From: JAWLHJ01 sp039587535
GTDB taxonomy: Bacteria > Gemmatimonadota > Gemmatimonadetes > Longimicrobiales > Gaopeijiaceae
Direction of reading: 5' to 3'
DNA: 64,000 bases
Assembly (NCBI GenBank): GCA_039587535.1
Contig: JBDHIF010000009.1
Coordinates: 1-64,000 of the forward strand
Part shown: positions 18,294 through 25,375 of the stretch, one piece after another
How the letters are laid out: each line of letters opens with the position of its first letter
Position numbering within the stretch: position 1 is the first letter of the stretch
Made by a program: the position numbers and the translations under genes
The notes under the pieces: model-generated
What the model was told of the DNA's origin: nothing
The model's input: the letters and a program-made list of their open reading frames with translations, nothing else
The model's database searches: none

Positions 18294-19133
18294 CTAGCGG
18301 CCGTCGGCTATCCTGACTACCCGCAGGATCTCGTCAGCAACCAGCGCCGGGGCATCCTCGGCCAGGTTCGGACCGGAGACCGGAGCCGGAACGTGACGAC
18401 CGAATCGCCGGCCGCGCACCAACTCCTCGTGCGCCCCTCGTGCGGCCTCGTCCAGGAATCGGCTGTCCCAGCCCGGTTCCGCGGGGCGCAGACCGGCGGT
18501 CACGACGGTAACCGGGATCGCAGGAAGCCGGGAGGCGCGGGCCCGCACGGCAAGAGCCGCCGGCGAGACCCCATCCTCGTTCGGCCCGGCGCGGTCGAGC
18601 AGCCAGCTCCGCCACACTTCCTCCGGCAGACCCGGACGCGAGCGCCGCGGAAGCGATTCATGGGACGGCTCCAGCAGCACCAAGCCACCCACGGGGGCCC
18701 GACGCGACGCTGCCAGCAAGCGGGCATACGTCGCGGCTTCACCTTGTGCCACCAAGACGTATCCAGCGCGTGGGCTCAGCGCACGATGCACGCCCAAGAG
18801 CTCCTCCAGGAGCTCGAACCACCCGATCTCCCTTATCCCTCGAGACTCGCGCGGAGCCAATGCGGTGCGGTCGTAGGCGCATGCCGCGACGCCAGGTGGA
18901 AGGCGCTCGAGGACGCTCCTCCATGAAGCCGGACCGTCCCCGGCGTCGTGCAACATGACCACCGCCGGCACGCCGGGCGTGCATAGCACGGGGACGCTCC
19001 GTCCCTGGACAGCCAGGGTGCGCTCCTGGACAGTGGGCACCGGCTCCAGGTCCTGTACCGCGGCGGCTGGAGTCCCCGCCGTAGCCAGCGCGGCAAAGAC
19101 CGCCCATGCACTCACCGGATGCGCTCCCGACAT
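18294..19133 (-). CDS. Exported alpha/beta-hydrolase-like protein, triad lost
   Basis: A 279-residue protein with a signal peptide (about residues 1-25, ending AAA). Its fold pattern follows the alpha/beta hydrolase family: VVMLHDAGDGPASWRSVL (oxyanion strand), CAYDRTALAPRE, YVLVAQGEAATYARLL (nucleophile elbow) and GGLVLLEPSHE. The elbow normally reads G-H-S-x-G, but here the serine position holds glycine (A-Q-G-E-A). The catalytic His, normally in S-G-H-N near the C-terminus, is Pro (SGPN). It therefore probably lacks hydrolase activity and may bind a ligand instead. It is divergent from the first cyclophilin gene, with only 40 bases between. Confidence 0.75.
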   Translation of the reverse strand: MSGAHPVSAWAVFAALATAGTPAAAVQDLEPVPTVQERTLAVQGRSVPVLCTPGVPAVVMLHDAGDGPASWRSVLERLPPGVAACAYDRTALAPRESRGIREIGWFELLEELLGVHRALSPRAGYVLVAQGEAATYARLLAASRRAPVGGLVLLEPSHESLPRRSRPGLPEEVWRSWLLDRAGPNEDGVSPAALAVRARASRLPAIPVTVVTAGLRPAEPGWDSRFLDEAARGAHEELVRGRRFGRHVPAPVSGPNLAEDAPALVADEILRVVRIADGR

Positions 19134-19173
19134 TTCGTGGTCATGTTTGCTTCTCCTTCAACGCCCTGCTTCC

Positions 19174-19839
19174 ATGATCCGAGTCGCACAACCGATCGTC
19201 CTGCTGGTCACGATCCTGTCGATGGGCGCGTGTAGCGCCCCAGACAACTCCGATGCAAGAGACACGCCGAGTCCACTTCTCCGGCCCAGTGGGTTCACCG
19301 CGACGGCCCCGGAGACGTTCAACGTCCGGTTCGAGACGAGCGAGGGCGAGTTCCTGGTTGCTGTCAGAAGAGACTGGGCACCCCTCGGTGTCGACAGGTT
19401 CTACAACCTGGTCCGCGGCGGATTCTTCGACGACACCCGCGTCTATCGTGTGGTCGACGGCTTCGTGGCCCAGTTCGGGCTCAACGGGGACCCCTACGTC
19501 AATCAGGCATGGAAGACGGAGTTTCTGGTCGACGATCCGGTCACCCAGACCAACCGCCGCGGCCGTATCACCTTCGCCAAGGGTGGCCGGCACTCGCGTA
19601 CCACTGAGATCTTCGTGAACCTCAGGGACAACCCGCAGCTCGACGAGAACGGATTCGCGCCTATCGGAGAGGTCGTGGAGGGCATGACCGTCGTCGATGC
19701 GCTCCACGCCGCCTACGGAGACGGGCCCCCGCGTGGCGAGGGTCCCTACCAGGCCATGGTGGAAGCTCGGGGGAACGCCTACCTGGACGCCGAGTTCCCG
19801 AACCTCACCCGCATCGAGCGGGCCACATTGGAGCCCTGA
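19174..19839 (+). CDS. Exported peptidyl-prolyl isomerase (cyclophilin) lipoprotein
   Basis: A 221-residue cyclophilin-type PPIase with a lipoprotein signal (SMGAC, cysteine near residue 23). Recognisable parts are FETSEGEFLVAVRRDWAPLGVDRFYNLV, VYRVVDGFVAQFG with the catalytic-arginine position, GRITFAKGG, FVNLRDNPQLDENGFAPIGEVVEGM. It should catalyse proline isomerisation in periplasmic proteins. A second family member lies tail-to-tail 21 bases downstream on the other strand. The start at 19174 is the ATG that places the signal peptide at the N-terminus. Confidence 0.88.
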   Translation: MIRVAQPIVLLVTILSMGACSAPDNSDARDTPSPLLRPSGFTATAPETFNVRFETSEGEFLVAVRRDWAPLGVDRFYNLVRGGFFDDTRVYRVVDGFVAQFGLNGDPYVNQAWKTEFLVDDPVTQTNRRGRITFAKGGRHSRTTEIFVNLRDNPQLDENGFAPIGEVVEGMTVVDALHAAYGDGPPRGEGPYQAMVEARGNAYLDAEFPNLTRIERATLEP

Positions 19840-19860
19840 CCAGCCGCGGTCGGCGTCGTC

Positions 19861-20502
19861 TCACCACTGCCGGACGACCTCTGCGGTAAGGATGGAGTCC
19901 AGCCCAGGGAAGCTCCGGTCCAGGAACGCGTTCCCCGAGGCCAGGATCGAGTCCTCCATCGGCACGATGGCGTCTCCGTACGCCCCGTTGAGCCCTTCGG
20001 CCACGTCGATTCCAGACTCCATGCGACCCACCGGTGGGAAGCCCGGGACCCCGTCGCCCGCCCAGCTGTCCAGGAAGCTGTTGTCCCCCAGGTTCACGAA
20101 GAGGACGAAGTTGCGGGAGGAAGGCCCGGCCCGGCCAAACGCCACAGTGCCCCTCACGTTCGATGCTCGGACGGGCTCGTCCGGCAACCTCTGCTCGAAC
20201 CAAGCCCGGTCGAGTTCCGGACGCCCGCTGAAGCCGAATTGGACGTATTGGTCGTTCACACGATAGAAGCGGGCGCCGTCGTAGAAGCCTTCCGTCACAA
20301 GCCCATACACCCGGTCCACGGCGAGCGGCGACCAGCTCCGGTGAAAACGGACCACCATCTCACCCCCGCTGGTCGTGAGCCGCACAGCGAAGGAGTCCGG
20401 CGCCTGAGCCGACCCGGCGCCGGGCGCGCTGGATGCGTCCCCACCGCACACGGCGACGACGAGAGTCAGACAGGCGATGAAGACCGTGGACTTGGGAAGC
20501 AT
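19861..20502 (-). CDS. Second exported cyclophilin-type PPIase
   Basis: A 213-residue paralogue of the convergent cyclophilin. The same blocks are visible: LTTSGGEMVVRFHRSWSPLAVDRVYGLV, FYRVNDQYVQFGFSG, RGTVAFGRAG and FVNLGDNSFLDSW. The N-terminus is hydrophobic with a possible but atypical lipobox (VVAVC, Val instead of Ala/Gly before Cys), so it is either a lipoprotein or a periplasmic protein. The open frame continues far upstream over cysK on the other strand; the ATG at 20502 is chosen because it begins the signal peptide. It is divergent from cysK, about 90 bases away. Confidence 0.85.
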   Translation of the reverse strand: MLPKSTVFIACLTLVVAVCGGDASSAPGAGSAQAPDSFAVRLTTSGGEMVVRFHRSWSPLAVDRVYGLVTEGFYDGARFYRVNDQYVQFGFSGRPELDRAWFEQRLPDEPVRASNVRGTVAFGRAGPSSRNFVLFVNLGDNSFLDSWAGDGVPGFPPVGRMESGIDVAEGLNGAYGDAIVPMEDSILASGNAFLDRSFPGLDSILTAEVVRQW

Positions 20503-20589
20503 GCTCGAGGATGTCACGTTTGGAGGGGCTCCGGCGGAAGCGTCGGGGACTCGGCAATCATCGACCATCATAGCCCGACCGAGCCGCAC

Positions 20590-21510
20590 GTGACCACAAT
20601 CGACCAGTTCATCGGACACACCCCCGTGGTCCGGCTCAGACGGCTGGTGGAGCCGGGGCACGCGGAGGTCTGGGTGAAGGTCGAGGGCATGAACCCCGGC
20701 GGCTCCATCAAGGACCGGCCTGCTCTGGGCATGATTCTCGATGCCGAAAAGCGGGGGCTGCTGAAGCCCGGCGGTCGCATCGTCGAGCCCACGTCCGGAA
20801 ACACGGGCATCGGATTGGCCCAGGTCGCCGCGGCCCGGGGCTACCACCTCACGCTCTGTCTTCCGTCCTCCATGAGTGTGGAGCGGAAGCAGACGCTCAG
20901 GGCGTACGGCGCGGAGCTGGTGCTCACCGACCCCGAGCGGCGGATGCTCGAGGCCATCGAGGTGGCGGAACGGATTCGTGATGAGACGGGGGCTTTTCTC
21001 CCGAACCAGTTCGAGAATCCCGCGAATCCCCGCACCCACTACGAGACGACGGGTCCGGAAATCTGGAATCAAATGGATGGGCGCATCGATGCCTTTGTGT
21101 ACGGGAGCGGCACCGGGGGCACCATCTCGGGAGTCGGCCGGTACCTGAAGGAGCGGGACAATGACATCATGGTCGTCGCGGTGGAGCCCGCTCGCAGCGC
21201 TGTCCTCTCGGGAGAAGAGCGCGGCCAGCACCGGTTTCAGGGCATGGGACCGGGCTTCATTCCCCCGAACCTCGATCGCACCGTCATCGATCGGGTGCAG
21301 AAGGCGTGGGAGGAGGAGTCCTTCCCGGTCGCCCGGCGGCTCGCTCGGGAAGAGGGCATCTTCGTGGGCATGAGCAGCGGCGCCATCGTCTGGACCGCTC
21401 TTGAAGTCGCCCGGGATCTCGGACCTGGGCATCGCGTCGTCTGTATCGCTCCGGACTCGGCCTCCCGGTACCTCACTACGGAACTCTTCGGCGGGGTCGA
21501 GGAAGATTGA
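20590..21510 (+). CDS. cysK: Cysteine synthase (O-acetylserine sulfhydrylase)
   Basis: A 306-residue PLP enzyme joining O-acetylserine and sulfide to give cysteine. The PLP lysine is in GGSIKDRPA (around residue 42), the substrate loop is TSGNTGIGLA (around 70), and the phosphate-binding loop is GSGTGGTISG (around 174). The GTG at 20590 gives the family N-terminus (ID-Q-F-I-G-H-T-P). Its stop overlaps the TTG of the ferritin-like gene by 4 bases, so the two are probably coupled. The close match to family length (about 300) supports CysK over the larger cystathionine beta-synthase. Confidence 0.94.
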   Translation: MTTIDQFIGHTPVVRLRRLVEPGHAEVWVKVEGMNPGGSIKDRPALGMILDAEKRGLLKPGGRIVEPTSGNTGIGLAQVAAARGYHLTLCLPSSMSVERKQTLRAYGAELVLTDPERRMLEAIEVAERIRDETGAFLPNQFENPANPRTHYETTGPEIWNQMDGRIDAFVYGSGTGGTISGVGRYLKERDNDIMVVAVEPARSAVLSGEERGQHRFQGMGPGFIPPNLDRTVIDRVQKAWEEESFPVARRLAREEGIFVGMSSGAIVWTALEVARDLGPGHRVVCIAPDSASRYLTTELFGGVEED

Positions 21511-21974
21511 CCTCGGACCCTGTCGATCCAAGCTACGGGAGATTTCGGTGGACAAAGCAGTCTCTGATTGACAAGCTGAACGAAGACCTTGGCGGCGAGC
21601 TCGCCGCCATCATTCAGTACACCACGTACGCCGCCAAGGCGACGGGGCCCTACCGCCCACAGCTGGTCGAGTTCTTCCTTGCAGAGGTGATCGACGAGCA
21701 GGGCCACGCTCAGCACCTCCCCAACAAGATCGTGGCCCTCGGGGGCGAGCCCACGACCCGACCACGCGAAGTGAAGCAGGCGAATACGAACCGCGAGATG
21801 CTCCAGGTCGTCCTGGAGGCTGAGCGTGGGGCCGTAGCGGACTACACGCAGCGGGCCGAGCAGGCCGATGCCTATGGAGACAAGGGCCTCGTTGTCCAGC
21901 TCGAGGACATGGTTCGGGATGAGAGCGGCCATGCCGAAGAGACGGAGCGGATTCTGAAGGACTGGCCGCTCTAG
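21507..21974 (+). CDS. Ferritin-like diiron protein (bacterioferritin/Dps-like)
   Basis: A 155-residue ferritin-superfamily protein. The helices carry ligand-like pairs: DLGGELAAIIQY (E), EVIDEQGHAQHL (E..H), VLEAERGAVADY (E) and MVRDESGHAEET (E..H). This matches a four-helix bundle that can bind two irons. It could store iron or act as an oxidase. The start is TTG inside the cysK stop (TTGA), with GAGGAAGA just upstream. Coupling to cysteine synthesis hints at iron-sulfur or redox supply, which is inference. Confidence 0.85.
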   Translation: MTSDPVDPSYGRFRWTKQSLIDKLNEDLGGELAAIIQYTTYAAKATGPYRPQLVEFFLAEVIDEQGHAQHLPNKIVALGGEPTTRPREVKQANTNREMLQVVLEAERGAVADYTQRAEQADAYGDKGLVVQLEDMVRDESGHAEETERILKDWPL

Positions 21975-22016
21975 AACGCGGGCCTGGCCCAGATCCGAAG
22001 CATAGACCCCAACACG

Positions 22017-22046
22017 ACGGGCCCGCCGGTGATCCGGCGGGCCCGT
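22017..22046 (+). terminator. Hairpin terminator after ferritin-like gene
   Basis: A 13-bp perfect stem (acgggcccgccgg and ccggcgggcccgt) with loop TGAT follows the stop by 42 bases; the T-tail is short (TTCTA). It also lies at the end of the convergent cytochrome-like gene and may serve both strands. Confidence 0.65.
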
Positions 22047-22094
22047 TCTACGTGCGCCCCCTTCTTGATCTCGGTCGGCGCCGAGCCACCTACC

Positions 22095-23477
22095 TCAGGG
22101 CGTGTCCGCGGTGAAGGTGACGAACTCGGGCTTCGTCTCATGCAGGATCTGCAGGACGGCCTCACGCTCCTCAGCGGACATGTAATCGAAGTCCCCGCTC
22201 ATGTCACGCCCGGCCAGAACCTCGCTGACCCGCCGGTAGAAGGGCTCTTTGACCAGGTCCGGCAGGGTCTCGAAGGCCTCGGTATAGATGAGGAAGCTCA
22301 TGGGGTAACGGAACAGACGGCGCTCCAGGTCGAACTGTCGGAGCGAGCGTCCTTCACTATCGAAGGGGCCACGGGCGGCGAATTCCTCAGCGAACCCGGA
22401 TGTGCCCCGGACGCGTCCCGGGAGCGGAGCTTCCCTCGCGAAGAACATCTCCCTGACCATCCGCTCCACCGCACCGTCAATCCGGACCTGAGCCGCGGAT
22501 TGGATCTCCGGCGTGGAGACATCTCCGGCCTGGATCCGAAGGAGCATGGCCTGACCGCCCACCGCCTCCTGGGCAGCCCGGTGTGCGACGGTGATGAGGT
22601 TGTGCACCTTCGTCTGGTGGGTGAGGACGAGGAGCGCGACGATGTCACTGTGCGGCTCGAGGTAGGGCTCGATGTCGAAGCGACCCTCCAGGTCCACGAC
22701 GTTCCCCCCCGCGTTCACGTCGAACTCGGAGAGGTACCGGCGCGCATCCGACACCTCGTGACTCAGCACGGGAGCGTAGACGTTACCGGCATGGGAACCC
22801 CCTTCGTGCGTGCCCGTCACGTACCATCCAGCGAAGCGATTCTCGAAATCGGTGCGGTCGCTGGTGGAGCCCTCGTGCAGGGGCGAGATCGGATATCCGA
22901 ACCGATCGACCACGACGCTGCGGACCATGACACCGGGTACTCCCTCAGTCACCACGCGTGACTCGTGGCACATGAGACAGGTCGTGCCCTCCTCGAGGAA
23001 GCGGATGCCTTCGGGATCCTGCTCGAGCGTGTAGAACACGCCTCCGTCGTCGGGATCGATCGATGCGATCTCGATGATCTGGCTATCCTGCACCCAGCCG
23101 ATGTAGACGTCATCGTTGTAGTAGAGCGCACGCGGCGTCCACGGGGTGATGAGGTTGGTCTGTAGGCTGGTCCGGGAGAAGATCAGGCCCTGGGAAGAAA
23201 TGGGGATGTCCAGGGCCTCTAGGAGAGAGACCAGGTAGCCGTGCCGATCATCGTACTGCAGCACCGTCTCGCCCGCTGCCAAGCGCTGTTGAAGGGCAGC
23301 AACGGGATCCACGGGGGAACCGCTCTCGTCCAGATAGACCCGCTCACCCGGATCGCTCTGGGCCGCCGTCGGGACCGCAGGGACGAGTACGCTCGCCGCC
23401 AGCAGAAGGGGTAGCGCCAGAGTCGAGGTACGGAGTGCCCCGGACCTTTGCGGTCCGTCGACCGGAATCGTCGTCAT
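22095..23477 (-). CDS. Exported monoheme c-type cytochrome-like protein
   Basis: A 460-residue exported protein: signal peptide at residues 1-40 (VPTAAQ) and a single C-x-x-C-H heme site in TTCLMCHES around residue 168. Conserved-looking blocks follow, such as AGWYVTGTHEGGSHAGNVYAP and LTHQTKVHNLITVAHRAA, whose histidines could provide further ligands. I know this pattern from uncharacterised exported heme proteins, not from a named enzyme. It lies 123 bases downstream of the Rrf2-type regulator on the same strand and is probably in its operon, which suggests control by iron, nitric oxide or redox state (inference). GAGGA precedes the ATG. Confidence 0.78.
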   Translation of the reverse strand: MTTIPVDGPQRSGALRTSTLALPLLLAASVLVPAVPTAAQSDPGERVYLDESGSPVDPVAALQQRLAAGETVLQYDDRHGYLVSLLEALDIPISSQGLIFSRTSLQTNLITPWTPRALYYNDDVYIGWVQDSQIIEIASIDPDDGGVFYTLEQDPEGIRFLEEGTTCLMCHESRVVTEGVPGVMVRSVVVDRFGYPISPLHEGSTSDRTDFENRFAGWYVTGTHEGGSHAGNVYAPVLSHEVSDARRYLSEFDVNAGGNVVDLEGRFDIEPYLEPHSDIVALLVLTHQTKVHNLITVAHRAAQEAVGGQAMLLRIQAGDVSTPEIQSAAQVRIDGAVERMVREMFFAREAPLPGRVRGTSGFAEEFAARGPFDSEGRSLRQFDLERRLFRYPMSFLIYTEAFETLPDLVKEPFYRRVSEVLAGRDMSGDFDYMSAEEREAVLQILHETKPEFVTFTADTP

Positions 23478-23600
23478 CGTGTCGTCCTCATGGTGAAAAG
23501 CGCCGTGTGATCAGGCATCACGTCGGGAGATCGAGCCGTTCCAGGAACAAGCTGAAGTGGCGCGTAGCCGGTGAATACATCGCTGGTGCCCGGATGCTCA

Positions 23601-24044
23601 TCAAGCATGTGCGGCCACCCTGGGCGTGATCTGCACCAGGCCCTGGTAGGTACCCCTGACCAGATCCGCCAGTGTATACCGATCCAGGGAAGCGAAAAAC
23701 GCGTCTCGCGCGTCGGCCAGGGCATGTGTCAACTCGCACGCGTCCGTTAGCGGGCAGGTGGACTCCTCGCCGAAGCACTCGGCGATGTCCAGATTCGGTT
23801 CGAGGCTACGAACCAACCGGCCGAGCTTCAAGGTCTCGGGATCCGCGTCCATCTGAAAGCCGCCGTTCCGCCCCGGTGTGGAGGAGAGCGCCCCGAGCGC
23901 GACCAGGCCCTGCATGCTCTTGGTGACGTGATCACGCGACACACCGAAGGCTTCAGCCACCTCGCGGGCGGACACGTTCCTTCCCTGCGCGGCGATGTAC
24001 ATCACTGCTCTGAGGCCGATGTCGGTAAATCTGGAAAGACGCAT
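23601..24044 (-). CDS. Rrf2-family iron-sulfur transcriptional regulator
   Basis: A 147-residue repressor-like regulator. The winged helix begins at the N-terminus (MRLSRFTDIGLRAVMYIAAQG) and includes VSAREVAEAFGVSRDHVTK for DNA recognition. Three cysteines in CFGEESTCPLTDAC (about residues 90-105) match the cluster ligands of NsrR and its relatives. NsrR senses nitric oxide; other Rrf2 members sense iron or cluster status, so the signal here is open. The start at 24044 matches the family N-terminus. The operator-like palindrome over its own promoter indicates autoregulation. Confidence 0.9.
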   Translation of the reverse strand: MRLSRFTDIGLRAVMYIAAQGRNVSAREVAEAFGVSRDHVTKSMQGLVALGALSSTPGRNGGFQMDADPETLKLGRLVRSLEPNLDIAECFGEESTCPLTDACELTHALADARDAFFASLDRYTLADLVRGTYQGLVQITPRVAAHA

Positions 24045-24071
24045 AGCGAGCTTCGAGACGATCTCCACAAA

Positions 24072-24094
24072 ACGTGGTACATCATATACCACTT
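24072..24094. promoter_or_regulatory. Rrf2/NsrR-type operator
   Basis: A palindrome in the 11-1-11 arrangement seen for NsrR sites. The strongest arms are gtggta (24074-24079) and taccac (24087-24092) around the centre at 24083, with matching A/T flanks. Nine of the eleven base pairs are complementary. It covers the -10 of the Rrf2 gene promoter. Confidence 0.7.
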
Positions 24095-24109
24095 TAGAGA
24101 CACGGCCAA
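24081..24109 (-). promoter_or_regulatory. Promoter of the Rrf2 gene
   Basis: On the minus strand TTGGCC (24109-24104) is followed after 17 bases by TATGAT (24086-24081), a 5/6 match to the -10. Transcription would start about 30 bases before the ATG. The operator overlaps the -10, so bound repressor would block RNA polymerase. Confidence 0.6.
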
Positions 24110-24186
24110 GCCGGGGAATGTTGAGCCGACGCTGTGCGGGCACGCGACGCTGAAGTCCTGGCGAGCGGACCGCCCTCAAACGCGAA

Positions 24187-24221
24187 GCGGGCCGCTCCGG
24201 GAGATTCCCGGAGCGGCCCGC
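24187..24221 (-). terminator. Strong hairpin after cold-shock gene
   Basis: A 16-bp perfect stem with a 3-base loop (gat) lies 22 bases past the cold-shock stop. The following minus-strand bases (TTCGCGTTTG) hold only a weak U-tract, so it may also protect the mRNA 3' end. Confidence 0.75.
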
Positions 24222-24243
24222 AGAGGCACAGTGGCCAGTGACC

Positions 24244-24456
24244 TTACGAGAGCTCTACCACGTTCTCGGCGGCCGGACCCTTCTGGCCCTCCACGATGTC
24301 GAACTCGACAGTGGCGCCTTCGGTCAAGCTCTTGAAGCCCTCGGCCTGAATCGCGCTGTGGTGGACGAAGCAATCCTTGCTTCCATCCTCCGGGCTGATG
24401 AAGCCGAAGCCCTTCTGGTCATTGAACCACTTCACAGTTCCTCTGGTACGCATCAT
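24244..24456 (-). CDS. Cold-shock protein (CspA family)
   Basis: A 70-residue single OB-fold nucleic-acid-binding protein that melts RNA structure. RNP1 is KGFGFISPEDG and RNP2 is DCFVHHSAI, both intact, with the domain covering the whole chain. AGGGAG precedes the ATG. A second ATG one codon later is equally possible. It stands alone; its strong end hairpin and long leader suggest high expression. Confidence 0.95.
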   Translation of the reverse strand: MMRTRGTVKWFNDQKGFGFISPEDGSKDCFVHHSAIQAEGFKSLTEGATVEFDIVEGQKGPAAENVVELS

Positions 24457-24817
24457 CGCGCTCCCTTGAGATCGATGGTCGGAGTCGGATGATCCGCACT
24501 TCCCGACATCATTGTTCTACGCGGTCACCCCGCGCGGGGCGTGGCCACCTCGGCCACATGCTCGAAGCGACAATCCTGGGATCCATCGCTTTCAAGCCTC
24601 TTCGATCCGAGCCTGAGCCCGGCAGAAGTCAAGGCTCGCCTGCGGACGTCTAGAAGTCAAGCACTGCGGGGCCCACAGCCGCATCCTGGCAAGGTCACGC
24701 CGAGCGTTCCGAGCCTGGCAGAGATCGATCTGAAGGGTCGTGATGTCCGACCCCTCCCTGTCGTAGCCCTGGACGAAACCCAGGCGGATCAGCGTCCGAC
24801 ACAGGGTGGGCGGCCCT
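24457..24817. other. Intergenic region without a supported gene
   Basis: Between the cold-shock start and the stop of the selenoprotein gene I see no coding signal on either strand; the open frames here are short and without family features. Small palindromes such as ccccgcgcgggg (24528-24539) occur. The cold-shock promoter and 5' leader must lie within the first 100 or so bases. Confidence 0.6.
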
Positions 24818-25168
24818 TCAGAGCAAGGCCTCCCCCAACAGGTCCGCGTTGTATCCCACCAGCAGGCGGCGACCGATCCGGCTCGTGGGTGCTCGGAGCT
24901 TACCGCTCCGCCCCAGCATGTGACTGAGAAGCTCTTCGTCGGAAGGGCGGCTCTCGTTGAGATCGTACCGGACGATCTTCCGGCCCTTCGCAATCCAGAC
25001 CTGGTCGATTCCGTCCAGGAGTTCCAAAGCCGCTTCCCCTTCTATAGGATCGGCGTTCGCGCTCTGGAGCGGCCCGTCTTCGATCCCATGCGTCGCAAGA
25101 AACTCTTGCGTCTTGGCGCAGCTGTTTCAGCCAGGGCGATGATATCGCCAGTCGAGTGCTTTCGTCAT
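24818..25168 (-). CDS. ArsC/glutaredoxin-like selenoprotein (in-frame UGA)
   Basis: A 116-residue thioredoxin-fold protein when the in-frame TGA at 25129-25127 (codon 14) is read as selenocysteine. The N-terminus is DWRYHRPG-U-NSCAKTQEFL, so U replaces the first Cys of a C-x-x-C redox site. The rest is ArsC-like: VWIAKGRKIVRYDL, PSDEELLSHMLGRSGKL, then RAPTSRIGRRLLVGYN with the cis-proline. GAGGA lies 5 bases ahead of the ATG. A hairpin with a G-first loop lies just downstream of the UGA. Ending at UGA would leave 13 residues, and the remaining open stretch lacks the active site. I recall such ArsC-like members among predicted bacterial selenoproteins. Codon third positions look less GC-rich than in neighbours, hinting at transfer. 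Its redox role is inferred. Confidence 0.85.
25094..25110 (-). promoter_or_regulatory. bSECIS hairpin of the selenoprotein mRNA
   Basis: On the minus strand CGCAAGA and TCTTGCG form a perfect 7-bp stem around the loop GTT. The loop begins 23 bases after the UGA. Bacterial SECIS elements lie just downstream of the UGA and keep a G in the first loop positions, which this does. It would recruit SelB with selenocysteyl-tRNA. Confidence 0.75.
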
Positions 25169-25375
25169 GGTCTTCCTCGTTGGGACTATGAAGGTGCGTC
25201 CCGGACCGCGACCTCGCGTGGCCCGGACGCTCATACGATGGGCGGTGCGACCCCGTCAGTCTCGCCCGAAGCGCGCAAGGCGATCAACCCCATGGGTCGC
25301 GAATGGGCGATGCAACGCTTATGGATGCTACCCGGCATCCGCTCCCACCACCCACACCCTCCGAAAGGAGCCGTC

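Noticed and set aside
19861..21555. 564-residue minus-strand frame over cysK
   Set aside because: The part above 20502 is anti-sense to cysK and has no family features; only the C-terminal cyclophilin is real.
24592..24993. 133-residue minus-strand frame beside the selenoprotein
   Set aside because: It overlaps the selenoprotein in another frame and shows no family features.
24818..25027. 69-residue open frame beginning TTG at 25027
   Set aside because: It is the tail of the ArsC-like protein; the redox motif and homologous segments lie upstream in the same frame behind the UGA, so this start is not real.
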